Positions 34,532-46,822 of a DNA stretch of 64,000 nt are shown here, piece by piece. Numbering within the stretch: position 1 is the first letter of the stretch; every line of letters begins with the position of its first letter. A program made the translations under genes and the position numbers. This stretch comes from Larix kaempferi. Lineage: Eukaryota; Streptophyta; Pinopsida; Pinales; Pinaceae. Under the pieces are notes generated by a model that searched no databases, was not told the origin of the DNA, and worked only from the letters and a program-made list of their open reading frames with translations. Where the stretch lies: contig BSBM01000076.1 in assembly GCA_027924585.1 (NCBI GenBank), forward strand, positions 5,036,501 to 5,100,500, read 5' to 3'.

Positions 34532-35988
34532 CTCCCTCTTACTGAGGAAGGTGTTCTGCACCACTCCCAACTTGTCTCTGAAGAAGACAAACTTGCCCCT
34601 CCCCAAAGATTTCGTCAGGATATCTGCAACCTGCTCATCAGTGGATATGTACTGCAACTCAATTGCTCCTCTCTGAATGTAGTCACGGATGAAATGGTAC
34701 CTGATCTCAATATGCTTTGACCTGTCATGGAACATTGGATTTTCAGAGAGTTGAATGCAACTCTGATTGTTGTAGTAGATCACCGTAGGCCTAAGCTCCT
34801 GATCAAATAGGTCTACCAACAACTTGCGAAGCCACAGTGCTTCCAAGTAGCCTGACTGGCTGCCATATACTCAGCCTCGACGGAACTCAATGCAACGGAC
34901 TTCTGTTTTCGACTGAACCACGACACTACTGCCGAGCCCAAACTGAAACAACAACCGGAAGTGCTCTTCTGGTCCCTCACACTGCCTGCCCAGTCTGAAT
35001 CTGTGAAACCAACCAAACTGACTCCACTCGAACCCCTGTAATCCAAACCATAGTCCACTGTACCTGCAAGATATCTCAGCACATGTTTTGCGGCAGTCCA
35101 ATGTACACTCCTAGGCTCAACGATGAACTGGCTAAGAGTGTTCACCGCAAAACACAAGTCTGGCTTGGTGTTGACCAGATACATCAACAACCCAATGAGC
35201 TGACAATAAAGTGTAGGATCCACCAACTTACCCTCAGAAGCATGAAGTTGCTTCCAGTTGGTGATTATAGGTGTAGACATCGGCCTGCAATCCTCCATCC
35301 GAAATCTCTTCAGAATATCAACTGCATACTTCCCCTGTCCCAGGAAAATATGACCAGGCTCCTGCCAAACCTCCATCCCTAGATAGTAATGCATCAACCC
35401 AATGTCAGTCGTCTCATACTCAGTAGCAAGGTCTCTCTTGCAATGTGCAATGAGACGCTCCTCTCCAGTGATAAACAAGTCATCAACATGTAACAAAAGA
35501 ATGAGAGGATCTCCACCAACCACAATGTAGTAAAGGTTTGGATCAGCCTCACTCTTCTGAAAACCCATCGAAGTCAAGTATGCATCAATCCTGGAGTACC
35601 AAGCTCTAGGAGCTTGCTTCAGTCCATACAAGGCTTTCCTCAGCTTGCACACATGAGAATATCTCCCATGAATCTCGAATCCCCGTGGCTGCTCTAAGTA
35701 TACCTCCTCCTGCAGAAGACCATTGAGAAATGCGGTCTTCACATCCATCTGGTGGATCTTCCAACCCATCTCTGCTGCTATAGAAATCATTGCTCCAATG
35801 GAAAAATATCGAGCAATTGGTGCAAAAGTCTCATCATAGTCAACTCCCTCAACCTGTGAAAACCCCCATGCCACAAACCGAGCCTTGTACTTCTCCACAC
35901 TGCCATCCGCAGCATGCTTCACCTTGTAGATCCACTTGGAAGTCACAATAGACTTCCCCTCTGGTCTCGGCACTCTCCCAAGCATCAT
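34526..35988 (-). pseudogene. Copia A reverse transcriptase and RNase H
   Basis: C-terminal part of the copia polyprotein, which copies the element RNA to DNA. Visible in order: SKWIYKVKHAADGSVEKYKA, DETFAPIARY, QMDVKTAFLNGLLQEEVYLE, ALYGLKQAPRAWYSRID, the catalytic LLLHVDDLFITG (usual YVDD has become HVDD, both Asp kept), KPDLCFAVNTLSQF, and RNase H GFTDSDWAG and SSVEAEYMA. A frameshift near 34840 separates the last part (LWLRKLLVDLF, NNQSCIQLSENP, HFIRDYIQRGAIEL, VADILTKSL). The enzyme region is otherwise well kept. Confidence 0.9.
34532..34540 (-). other. Polypurine tract of copia A
   Basis: Minus strand AAGAGGGAG directly before the LTR start TGTTAG, the usual plus-strand priming site for reverse transcription. 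Confidence 0.7.
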
Positions 35989-36161
35989 TCTTCATGATGG
36001 AATGGTACTCTTCCATCATGGCATATCTCCAAACTGAGAAGTCTCCTCAAATGTGGAAGGCTATGAATCACGAAGACTTGCAACAAGAGCCATACCCAAT
36101 CTATCTGGCATCACTATTGTCCTGATCTCCTCCTGGGGTTTACCAAATGCCTCTGCTTCCT

Positions 36162-37823
36162 TCAAGGTGTCTTGAAGCCATTTAGGCTTCCTCTTCCTTG
36201 AAGGTTCCTCCCATACTGGTCTATCCTCATCTGAAGTACTCCCAGAAGCAGAAGGTCCAACACCCCGAGGACCAGTGACTGATGAACCAGTCCTTGAAGA
36301 ACATGTAACCTGGGAACTAGAACCTGAACCTGCGAACTAGAACATGAACCTATCCCTGAAGTACCTGTCAATTGAACCACTGAACCTGTAGGAGCTGTGC
36401 CTATACTCCGTGATCCAGTCACTCCGGAAACCTGTGGACCTGAAATCTGTATCAAAGAAGCCTGAGTCACCTGAGGTGTGGGAACTTGTGGCTCCCTCTG
36501 CTCTATCTCTCTGGACTTCCTGAAGGCTCTCTCCTGATCAAACTTCACCTCCCGCCTAACAACAACTCTCTTCTGGACAGGAAGGTAAAGCTGATAGGCC
36601 TTCGAAGTCTCATCATATCCCACAAAGATGCCTCTCTCTGCAGTGGGATCAAACTTCGTCCTCTTCTCAGAAGGGACGTGAGAGTAAGTCAAAGAACCAA
36701 ATATACGAAAGTGGCTCACCTCAGGCTTCTTGCCTGTGTACATCTCCTCAGGAGTCTTCCTCCCGAAAGCACGGTGAGGACTCCTGTTCTGCAGATAAAC
36801 TGCAGTGCAGCATGCTTCTGCCCATAGAAAGAACGGTAAACCCTGATCATGGAGCGTCGTTCTCGCTGCTCCCACAATCGACCTGTTCTTCCTCTCTGCT
36901 ACTCCATTCTTCTCAAGAGTGTAAGGAACTGTCAGCTGTCTCTGTATACCCTCCTGTATGCAAAACCCATCGAACTCCTTGGAGGTATACTCACCCCCAT
37001 TGTCCGATCTCAACATCCGAATCTTCCTCCCTGTCTGCTTCTCCACAAGGGATTTGAACCCTTGGAAGACTCTCAATACTAAGGGTGACTTCTTTCTCCT
37101 CAAGAAGTAGATCCAGGTCTTCTTGGAGTAGTCATCAATGAAGATGATATAGTACTCAAATCCAGTCAAAGAGATTGATGACATAGGACCACAAATATCA
37201 GAATGGATCAAGTCAAGCACTCCTGCTGCTCTGGTGTCACTGCTTGGAAAAGCAGTCTTGGTGTACTTTCCCAAAGCACACCCCCTGCACACATCACTCT
37301 GCTCAGTGTTGAACTCGGGTAAACCTATAACCATGCTCCTCAACAATCTCAGAGTTGGGTGATGTAAGTGGGCCATCCTCCAATGCCATAGCTCACATAG
37401 CTCACTGCTGCTGCTGTGTGCTAGAGCGTGTTGCGGCTGAAACAAGAGCTTGTATAGCTTTCCACATCTAACCCCAATGTCCATGGAGGTAGATACTCCT
37501 GTAGTCCTGGAGAATACCTGCACTCTCCCATCCGAGAAACATACCCCAAGACCCTTGTCCTCAATGGTGGAAACTGATACAAGGTTCTTCTTCATCCCAG
37601 GGACATATAACACATCCCTCAGAGTCATGGGACTCATAGAATTCCTTTGAAATGTAATGGTCCCTCGACCAACTGCTCTAACAATGGTGTCGTCGCCTAG
37701 TACAACCTCCACATCTGTACTTGTCTGTGAAAGCTCGGAGAACATCTCTCAAGCACCTATCATGTGGCTCAAAGCTCCGCTGTCAATATACCAAGTACCA
37801 GTGGTGGATGCACTCGTCTGATG
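36162..37823 (-). pseudogene. Copia A protease remnant and integrase
   Basis: Begins with a protease active-site segment, TGTWYIDSGALSHM, near 37790-37760, followed by a stop near 37747. Then LGDDTIVRAVGRGTI, LYVPGMKKNLVSVS, the HHCC zinc finger (HWRMAHLHHPTLRLL ... CRGCALGKYTK) and the DDE core: HSDICGP, RSDNGGEYTSKEFDG and NGVAERKNRSI, all three acidic residues kept. The integrase C-terminus GIFVGYDETSKAYQLYLP follows. Frame is lost after about 36330 in a Ser/Pro/Thr-rich spacer, and RT lies in another frame. Confidence 0.9.
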
Positions 37824-37831
37824 GCTCAAAC

Positions 37832-40800
37832 CTACGCTGTTTTGAGCGGGAGCGAAGCGGGGAGTGGGAGCAGGAGCGAAAAGCGAAATTTTCAAAAGCT
37901 TCCGTTTAGGGAGCGTTTTTTATATAATATATATTTTAATATATTTTGATGCATATAAATTAAAAAAAACATGTATTATGCCAAATTAGCTATATAAAAC
38001 ATCAAAACATAGAATCTAGATATTCATATAACCATTTAGTACACATTGATATAACATTAATCATCTAGTCTTCTAGATTCTAGGAGCTATAACTTATAAC
38101 ATTGTTATTAAATGATCATCATCAAATCGTCAATCATCAATCATCAACAACATCAACCTTCAAATTTCAACATATAATATTTGCCATCAAACTAGGCCAT
38201 AATGTTTACAAAATAGGCCAATCGCCAAAATAAACATGAAAATGAAATACAAACTACAAAGTACTATGAATCTACTAAGCTTTCAGCTTGCCACGAGTAA
38301 CTTCCAATTTCTTTTCTCGTGTTCTAGGTGGAATAGGTGTTGGTGGAAGTGATCATGGAACATGAGAAGAAGATGAATGGCCCCCACGGGCTGAAATTGG
38401 ACGTTGTGAAGCTAAAGGCAAAACTCCTGCATCTGGAAAGCTGCTTCTGCTTGGGGGTGGCATCTTTGTATGGGTAGTCTGAATTGGATCATCATGATCA
38501 CCCAATAGTTCAGCCTCCAAGCGCTCTAATGCTATGGCTCCATCCTCCACATTAGCCTCCTCTGGATTGTTGTCCCAAGTCAAAAATGTTCTATCATTCT
38601 TGGCTGCCTCACAATAATGGGACAACAACCTCAAGTTGTAGTGCACATAAACCAAGCTTTTTGTGTGATCTACATTTAGTCTGTTTCTCTTTACACTGTG
38701 GATGAAGTTGTAGGTGCTCCAACACCTCTTTGTAGAAGAGCTATTAACAACTTGTGATAGCACCCTCAATGCCAATTTATGCAAATATGTGGCTCCAGAG
38801 TCATGCATGTTCCACCAATGGATAGGATCCAATCTGTCTCGATCTTTGGTTGCAAACATGGAACCAAAGCGTCCATGCTCACTTATGTATATGCTCAATT
38901 CAGTCCATACTTGAGCACACTCTTCCTCATCAGGGACCAACTTCTCTAATGCTTGTATATACCCAGCAGCAACCTCTGGATCTGTGTGGGGTTTTTTCCT
39001 AACTCCACCCCCAGGTGCAGGTTGGGCCAACCAAATTGGAGAATAATATTTTGGGGTGAGGACATATGCAAGGGCATGGAGTGGAACATTTAGATTATCC
39101 CATTTTTTGACCACATGTTTATGAATATGGTCATACAAGACTACATCTCTTTGCTCAACAATGTCTTTGATTTGACCAAGCATGCTATCCATATGCTCAT
39201 ATACCTCCCCAATCACCGGCTGATCTGTATCTGCAAAACAAATCATGTTATAAACTGGCTTGGTGAACTGCAGAACATACCTAACCTGTGACCAAAAATG
39301 ACCTTGAAGAACGGTGTCCTCCACCTCCTGAAAGTCACTTCTATTTGATGCACTTGCAGCTCTGTTTTTCAATTCTTGTTATGGATCACTTGAGACCATA
39401 CTAGCCAATGCCTTTCTTACCTTCAAAAACCTTTTGAAGGTGAGGTAGTAGCTAGCAAATCTAGTCTTTGTAATCTTCAATAGCTCCAACTTAGAGTGAT
39501 TGCGAAAAATGTGGTGGGCCATGCTATGATTGGTAATAAATTTTATCATTTTCTTACCTCTCTTGTACAAGGCACCAATCCATCTGTAACTAGGGTCCTT
39601 CATCTTAACAATATCATGCATCAAAAGGTTCAATGTGTGAACCAAACACCTTGACCAAAATATGTTGGGATACTTATCCTCAATGATTGCTCTTGCTGCC
39701 TTACAATTAGCAGCATTATCAGTGATGACTTGAATGACATTGTATGGCCCAATCTCCTGAATGGTTTTAAGTAAAGGTTGTGCAATATTAATAGTGGTCT
39801 TGTAGCGATCTGAGTAGTCATGGGCTGAAAGGAAGACCGCACCGCTGGCAGAAACGCCAAGAATATTTATCAATGGCTTGTCTTTAACATTTGTCCACCC
39901 ATCAGATACAATGGATACCCCATAGTTGGACCAACCATTTGTGAACTTTCCAAGAGCACTATTGATTTTGGCTCTTTCTCTGTCAAGTCCCATGGTTCTA
40001 GCTTTGTCATACCCAGGGCTTCTGTATCCTTGAGGGCCACCATTGATGGCTTGTACCATTTCTTGCCAATAGGGTGAGCGAAGAACATTGAATGGCACAC
40101 CACATGCATGGAGAAACCTATAAACTTTTGAATCCACATCATCTCTACAACCTTGGTCAAGGAAATTGGATAATGTTATTCGTATAGGCAAGACTCCATG
40201 GGGAGATGAGGTTCCCGATCGAGCCGATGATGATCTAGCTCCACTACCAAACATTCTCTGTGGGGATTCAGAATCAACCCTCGATCTCTTGGAGTTGTTT
40301 TGAGCGGCCTCTTCTTCCATCTTGTATTTGCTTCTCTCTTTAGCTCCCACTCTGTCACAAGTTTTGACTCCATGAGACTTACCTACATCGCATGGCATAA
40401 CCCCACACAAATGCTTTCTCACCCGGGTATATGAACCTGTGTATGTTTTCCCACAATGGGGGCATCCAAACTTTGTGGTTCCACCCCCTCTCCCTCCCCC
40501 TTGCCTTGTCACATACTTCCACAAAGGTGTTGTGTCTTTTTGTTTTTGCCCCACATCACCCTTATCCTCATCATCATCACCCTCTTCCCCTTCCTCCTCT
40601 TCTCCTTGGTATGCATCACTCTCTACCTCTTCTCCCTCATCACTACCACCACCACATCTACTTCCCAACACCATCATAACGAGAAGAAGTGGAATGAAAA
40701 ACCAAAACCACATACCCATCATGTTTCTTGATTCAAGATGAGAGTCACTTGTTCCTTGCAATAGAATGATAGAGAAGAAGAAATTGGAAAGAGTAGGAGA

Positions 40801-41385
40801 AGAGAACATTGCAAGTTTTCCATTTTTTAACATAGTGAAAAACAATTGCAAAAACAAACAAAGATGAGTTTTTAGAGCCTACCTTTTAGCTCTTCAATGG
40901 TGGTTGAATGTCTCTATGGAAGCTTCAATCTCCCTTGCAAGCTCTCCCCTTCAATCTCCCACTCAATGCTCAAAGCTCTCAAACAACTAGCAAACTCACT
41001 CCAAGCTCAAACTCTTCCCAATCAAGCAAATGAGTAATGGAATGAGTCCAAATAGACTCATTCACCCTTTATTGGCCCAAAGTGACCTAGCCCATCAATT
41101 TTTTTTTCCAAAAATCCGCCTTGTCCACGGAATCAATCTCGGGATCGTTTTAGGGTTCGATTTTTATGCCTGGGTTCGATCCGGAATCGACCTGGAAGCT
41201 ACAATTCCTCAGTGAATTGCAATATTGTAGGGATCGTTTTTTTTTGCCCAATTCGCAAATTACAAAATTGACTCCAGGCGGAATCGATGAGGAATCACGA
41301 TTCCGGAATCGATTCCTCATCGATTCCATCCGAAGTGCGAATTGGAATTGATTCGATGGGGGGGGGTCGATTCCCAGCAGCGTAG
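37832..41385 (-). mobile_element. hAT-2 transposon, complete, 3554 bp
   Basis: Ends CTACGCTG and CAGCGTAG form an 8-bp terminal inverted repeat and are flanked by the identical 8-bp GCTCAAAC at 37824-37831 and 41386-41393, the hAT-type target duplication. The 5' end is on the right; a transposase frame occupies most of the element. Left of it lies copia A and right of it gypsy LTR L5, so it sits on or beside the deletion scar joining those two. The subterminal left end is rich in GGGAGCG motifs, which also occur near the ends of hAT-1 and hAT-3. Confidence 0.9.
38353..40857 (-). pseudogene. hAT transposase (DUF659 type), one premature stop
   Basis: One reading frame of 835 codons on the minus strand, interrupted only by TAA at 39379-39381, where hAT-1 and hAT-3 both have Trp (TGG). 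Parts: acidic stretch at residues 76-101; BED-like zinc finger, FGCPHCGKTYTGSYTRVRKH, about 130-150; DUF659 region about 255-400 with VSDGWTNVKDKPLINILGVS and VITDNAANCKAARAIIEDKY, whose Asp residues fit the catalytic pattern; CLVHTLNLLMHDI; and after the stop the hAT dimerisation domain (WWNMHDSGATYLHKLALRVL, NRLNVDHTKSLVYVHYNLRL). It would cut and move hAT elements. The true start may be downstream of 40857, since the first 60 residues look non-conserved; an upstream intron is possible. Confidence 0.9.
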
Positions 41386-42153
41386 GCTCAAACAACTGGA
41401 AAAACATGCCACACAGGGAATGCGCAAGGGTAGAGAGATTAGTGCCTAGGGAATTGGGCCACAAGGAGTCCTCCAATGATGAAGTCTTGGAGAACCCACC
41501 TTGGGTTAATCCTAAGGTGAAATACCCAGAAATGGTTTTCCAGTAAACAAAGTTGTTTGAACCAGGGATTTTTCCAATGAATTTAGAGTTAGGGTTTTGA
41601 CAGTAAATGAGAATGGCCAATGGATTGGAACCTAAAATGACTGAAATAAGAGTAGATATTACCCGGATAATCTTGCGGATGCCTTGATGATGATGATCTA
41701 TGCCTTCCCGATCAATTTGAGGTGATTTGAGTGAGTGTCCATGTGAAATCGATTTTCGCAAAGAAGCCAATGCTCCTTCCTCTCCTCCACAACAAACTAC
41801 CTAAGTTAGATTTGAAGCATCAAGAGAAAATGACTATAGCAACAAGAGACATATCAAGATGAAATCAAAGATCACAATGATACTATTGAAAACCCCTTGA
41901 TATAAGCAAATTCAAACGAGACGAGTTGAGGAGCCCTTTGCAAAAACGCCCAAGTGAAGTCGCCCTCCTGTAGACAAGCATTGCTTCCACAATATATTTG
42001 GATTCAATACAAAACCTCAAATGCTAGGTGACAATAGACTTTACAGTCAACATCTAAGAGCATCACATCAAAGAAGATCCAAGAATCTCTGCAAATACTT
42101 CTATTATCAAATTCCAGGAGCCAAAGGTCCCTTTACAATGAGGGGGTCTCTCC

Positions 42154-42161
42154 TTTAAATA
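42154..42161 (-). promoter_or_regulatory. Putative TATA box of L5
   Basis: TATTTAAA followed by GGAGAGA on the minus strand, at the same place as in L1 and L2. Confidence 0.4.
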
Positions 42162-44792
42162 GGAGTGGGAGAGACCAAAACCCTAACCACCTTTTTAATG
42201 AGTGGCTAAGATTAAAAGATACATAAGTTATAATCAACGGTTGAGATGAGCTCAACGTAAAGTACATGGATCAACTAAAAAACATAAGAGGGCATCTTAG
42301 CTAAATCGTCCTAGGGGGATGTACCACCCAAAAAGTGACTTTAAGTCACAACATAAGCTCATGGTGGGTCTAGGAGGTGAAATACTCCTCCTAGTGTGTC
42401 CGATGGCACACTAACAAAATATAATATCATCTAAGTACAATACTGTGACCACAAGGCCAAATTGTGGCCCCTCAAAGACACCATAAAATCATAAAAATAA
42501 GCCCGGAGAGTGTGTGTTGGCCCCACTGAATGTTGTAACCGCTCTGGAAGGTGTGGGAGACATCACACACATCATATCAACCAACCTCATGCCATTTCCT
42601 TTCCTCAGTAGCCCAAATCGAATTCCTTTGTAGCCATTTTACCATTTTTTATTCCTCTGTAAATCACCTGTAAAAGATAAAAATGCCTGTAGCTCACTAC
42701 CTGGTCATCCGGGGCAAATCTGACTATGCCACACTGTCTGGTAGTATGGCAATATAGTAGAAACAAGTGGCTGGACCCCATACTCCCTCTGTAGCGCCCT
42801 AGGTGAACCAAATAGAAAACCAAACTGCTCTATCAGGCCATTTTTAATGGCAAATCTGCACCAGAATGATAAACTGAAGAATATCTCAACTGAAACTGCC
42901 TGGAACTGCAAACTGAGTATCCCAATGGACTCAGAAGATCCAAATGCACTAAATATGCATATTCATACACCATGTGGATAACTGTATAATCATATAATAT
43001 CATAACCATGCCAAGACAGATAAAAAATAATAATCTGTAAATGATCAAAATCATAAAAATATCACAAATCACCATTTGAAACCTGTAACTGCTGCATGGA
43101 ACCACCTGGTGGGTAATGATAGACCATATATCATCAATCTCTAACATCACTGGTCTAATACATCTCATGTCATGTGGTTGACTTGGTCAAACTGGGTTTG
43201 ACTAGGTCAAACTGACCAATAATATGACCCAGGCTAACATCAAAATGCTTGTAAGTGTAATTGGATATGACATGCTTCATAAGTTATTCAAATAGTAAGA
43301 CTATAAACATAAAGTAGCATTTCACGGGCGGTTTAAAACAAGATATTCAATGTAAACTTTAATAATAAATAATATCTCAAAACAAAACCTCAAGAATATA
43401 CTCTCTTCATGGCTGTGATCAATTTGCTAGTAGTGGGTGAAGATGGATGGATGAAAGGCAAGGCTAAGGGATGACTGTTCTAACTTAACACCATGATACT
43501 TTGGATGTAGGGACACTCAAGCGTATGTCGGATAAAAATAACACAGGGGATGGCAGTGTCTCACAAATGGGATAAGTTGTTTGGGAAGTGCTTATTCAAC
43601 CTTGGCAGTAGTCTACAACTCACATCCAATTTGACTCAACTCCGTGAGGATCTTTTCTAGAGGCGCCATGACTAGATGCCAGACAAACTGTAACTCGAGA
43701 CTCTAGGGGACACTTAGAATTAGTTGTCCCTTACTCCCTCTCATATCACAACCCGTAGGCTCCATGGAGAATAAATCATTACAGTCTAAGGCCAACAGTC
43801 ATTGGATATAGCATAGATTTAACCACTGCTTTTTGGGCCTTTCATTCATTTAATTTCACTGGCCAACAATATTTGGATTTAGCATACATTTAACCATTGC
43901 TTTTATTAGGCCTTTCATTTCCCTTCATTAGGGAGTTTACATTTCATTCATTTCCATAGCCCTTATTTCATTGTGTTTAGAAACACAGGTTTTGAATTTC
44001 ATTTCAATGGGCTTTCACAATAGATATACAATAGTTTCCACAGACATGTAATGATGCTCCTATCTGCTTCAGGTTTTAGCCAACACAACTTACACAACTC
44101 AGAGCCAAGACACAACTAAACAGGGATGCTATCGAACAAAGAGGCAAGAGTGAGGGAATCCTCCATATCATAGGCTAAGGTGTAAGTCAAGGAAACAATG
44201 AGACTGGATGGAGACGAATGGGTGTAGATAGTGAAGAATGATGCCAAAACTAGCAAGCCATAAGATGGTGGAAATGATCACTTCCATTCTCCTAAGGAGG
44301 GTAAAACCAATGAGTATAGACAAGAACTTCATGAATTTTGAGCAAGCAGGACTACATAGATATAAGCTAACAACCATGTCCATAATATATAATTAGACCG
44401 CCAGGTCATGACCACTAAATGCTAAATCAAGCCATAAGGATAACTAACAAAGCAATAATAAACCAATACACAACCATATACCTTCCTGTACCAATCACCT
44501 GAATCATCATCTGTCAATTGGAAACCTGCTCCTACACATCTGGACACTGCATACTTCTCTGGATGGCAAAAATGGCTACATCGGTCATCAAATCTTAGTT
44601 CTTGAGACTCAGTCACGGCATAAGGCTGAATAAACTGCTAATGGGATGCTCTGAAACACAAGTGATCCTGGAATGAATGCTCATTCGATGCTCATCTCAA
44701 GCATCTCAGTGTAAAGGACTGGCTGAAAAAAGGACTGGAATCTGATCTGAAGATATGGTAGCCCTAGCTACTATAAATGTGATAGCAGTACC

Positions 44793-45342
44793 CTAACATA
44801 TTTCGGTCAGGGTGTTTGATTAACACATTGAACCTTTTGATGCATGATATTATTAAGACGGACCCTAATTATAAATGGATTGGTGCCTTGTACAAGAGAG
44901 GGAAGAAAATGATAAAATTTATTGCCAATCATAGCATGGTCATGGTGCACCACAGTTTTTTCATTCACTCTAGGTTGGAGCTACTCAAGATTGCAAAGAT
45001 TAGATTTGCTAGCTACTACCTTATCTCCAGGCACCTTTTGAAGGTAAGAGAGGCATTGACTAGTATGGTCTCAATTGATTTATGGCAGGGTTTGAAAGAT
45101 AGGGCTGCAACCACGTTTGATAGACATGTCTTCCAAAACGTGGACACTATACCTTATCTCCAGGCACCTTTTGAAGGTAAGAGAGGCATTGACTAGTATG
45201 GTCTCAATTGATTTATGGCAGGGTTTGAAAGATAGGGCTGCAACCACGTTTGATAGACATGTCTTCCAAAACGTGGACACTATTCTTGATGGTCAGTTTT
45301 GGGCATAGGTTAGGTATGTTCTGCAATTCACCAAGCCTGTTT
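44793..45342 (+). pseudogene. hAT-1 transposase, part after the LTR insertion
   Basis: Resumes exactly where the first part stops. LNLLMHDIIKTDPNYKWIGA and KRGKKMIKFIANHSM match hAT-2 (LNLLMHDIVKMKDPSYRWIG). It contains a 133-bp tandem duplication and then VRYVLQFTKPVYS before the deletion. At the position of the hAT-2 stop this copy keeps Trp (LWQGLK). Confidence 0.78.
45018..45283 (+). repeat. 133-bp tandem duplication inside hAT-1
   Basis: 45018-45150 and 45151-45283 are identical or nearly so, starting ACCTTATCTCCAGGCACC. hAT-2 and hAT-3 have a single copy. The duplication shifts the frame, as 133 is not a multiple of three. Confidence 0.92.
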
Positions 45343-45463
45343 ATAGTATGATTAATATATATGCATCAAAATATATTAAAATCTGTATTATATAAAAAAC
45401 GCTCCACTCCCAAAAGATTTTTAAAATTGTGCTTCCCGGTTCTGCTCCCCATTCCCAACAACC

Positions 45464-46822
45464 TTGAATAAAACCAACACTACAACTGTCCCACTCAACC
45501 AGCCCCTTTCCCCTCCTCGGCCTATACAACACTAGGAATGGGATCCCCTTCTCTACTAAACAGTTCCTCAAGCTATCCCAATATCTTACAATGCTCCAGC
45601 ACAAGCTGGCCAAAGAATCTCTACAACTGGGATTCTAGGATTTGCAGTTTTAAATCAATTTCTTTATATGTCAGTCATCACCCATATCACATTAAGGGTT
45701 TTCAAAAGGTTTGATAACAACAATTTCTCATAATTTTGTGATAGCAGCGCAATGTCAATCTAAGCTCTCATAAGAGAGTTTCCAAGGAATATTGAATGAG
45801 AATCCTCAATGACCAAGGTAAGACTCTTGCATTTCCACAATCAAAGATTATATTTGCATGCAAAGGAGATACCACGGCTTTGTTAGAAGTCCACATATCT
45901 CTCTTTTGGATACTAATCTCAAGCTAGAAGGACTTGGGATAATCATAGAGCCAAGGTTTAATAAAGTTAAGGTGAAAGAACTTAGGGTAGCAATAAAATA
46001 ATATTATTATTCCTTTTAATGCTTAAGCCCCTTTTCTTCCCCTATCCTAGACTCATAACCCCGGTTTGTTTTCCTTCTTTGTTTGCAATCATTAATGTAT
46101 ATATATTATATATTGAGTATATAATTACAAGATCAGATGCCTCCCTTTGTTATCATGCAAATCTGCACTAAGAGATTTGCACAATAATTATAGACAATCA
46201 ACCTTGTCACCATTGGAGGCCTCTCTGTTTGGATTGGTGCTTTTTCTAGTCTTAGGGGGGTGTCCCTAGGGGTTGTATGCTGTAATCAAACTTATAAATC
46301 TACAAAAGAAGTCCAAATGATTAACACACTTAAAACCTACTTTTGGCTGCCAATGAGCAATCCAAAGTGAAGAAAGAACTTAACAAAAGTAATTATATCA
46401 TAAAAGAAAGTTGCAACAACAAAATAGGAAAGGAAACATGGGTGAATATGCTCCTTGAGTGAAAGACATAATCAAAACAAGTGCATTAATGACTCACCAG
46501 AGTGACCATACATTGCGATTAATAACCAATGAATCCAAGGAGCTGAATGTTGACCATAAATGGACCAAATTATATGTTATTTAAGAGATTGTTTGCATCA
46601 TAATAAGCACAATATAACAGGTTACTATATGTTGCATAGTATAGCAATGATGGAAGTAGTTGACAGATCCCAGAAGGTGGAAGAAAGTTGTCCCTTGCTG
46701 CTGCAAAAGTCCTCTGGAAAAATATGTTCTCACCCTGTACGATGACCTTGGTCCTGCTCTTATATACTGCAAAATGAGAATAGTAGCGCCTTCGTTGTGC
46801 ATGCAAGAAGAAAGGGTTGAAC
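45464..46822. other. Stretch between hAT-1 and hAT-3, nothing recognised
   Basis: No motif-bearing open frame, LTR end or repeat array seen. It appears to be older unique or decayed repeat DNA into which both hAT elements inserted. Confidence 0.4.

Larger units (their letters stand above)
33379..37831 (-). mobile_element. Ty1/copia element A, 5' end deleted
   Basis: Inserted into L5 directly after GAGTGAAG. On the minus strand it has protease remnant, integrase, RT, RNase H, a polypurine tract and the 3' LTR. Gag, PBS and the 5' LTR are missing: the sequence stops at about 37824-37831, where hAT-2 begins, and beyond hAT-2 gypsy LTR resumes about 280 bp further along than it left off. A deletion spanning the copia 5' half and part of L5 explains this. 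Confidence 0.82.
33139..44787 (-). repeat. L5: solo gypsy LTR in hAT-1, itself hosting copia A and hAT-2
   Basis: Ends TGTTATCACC at 33139 and GTGATAGCA at 44787 are flanked by GTACC on both sides (33134-33138 and 44788-44792), the 5-bp duplication expected for gypsy integration. After subtracting copia A and hAT-2 about 3.6 kb of LTR remains, which fits L2 (4.1 kb) less its extra 288-bp unit and an inferred loss of about 280 bp. There is no internal gypsy sequence, hence a solo LTR left by LTR-LTR recombination. Confidence 0.88.
31247..45463 (+). mobile_element. hAT-1 transposon, decayed and split by solo LTR L5
   Basis: The 5' part (31247-33138) and 3' part (44793-45463) join without gap or overlap once L5 and one copy of GTACC are removed. 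Its sequence parallels hAT-2 throughout the transposase region and at the 3' end (a block near 45360-45450 matches hAT-2 37860-37960 in reverse complement). The proposed 5' end CTATGTTG resembles the hAT-2 end CTACGCTG; the 3' end is near CAACAACC. The 8-bp flanks match only partly, so the ends are approximate. A large piece is deleted near 45343, removing the dimerisation domain. Confidence 0.75.

Noticed and set aside
37790-37831. hAT-2 having captured part of copia A
   Set aside because: The copia part lies outside the terminal repeat and target duplication, so it is flanking DNA.
40431-40741. His/Pro/Ser-rich plus-strand frames
   Set aside because: They are antisense to the acidic and zinc-finger part of the hAT-2 transposase.
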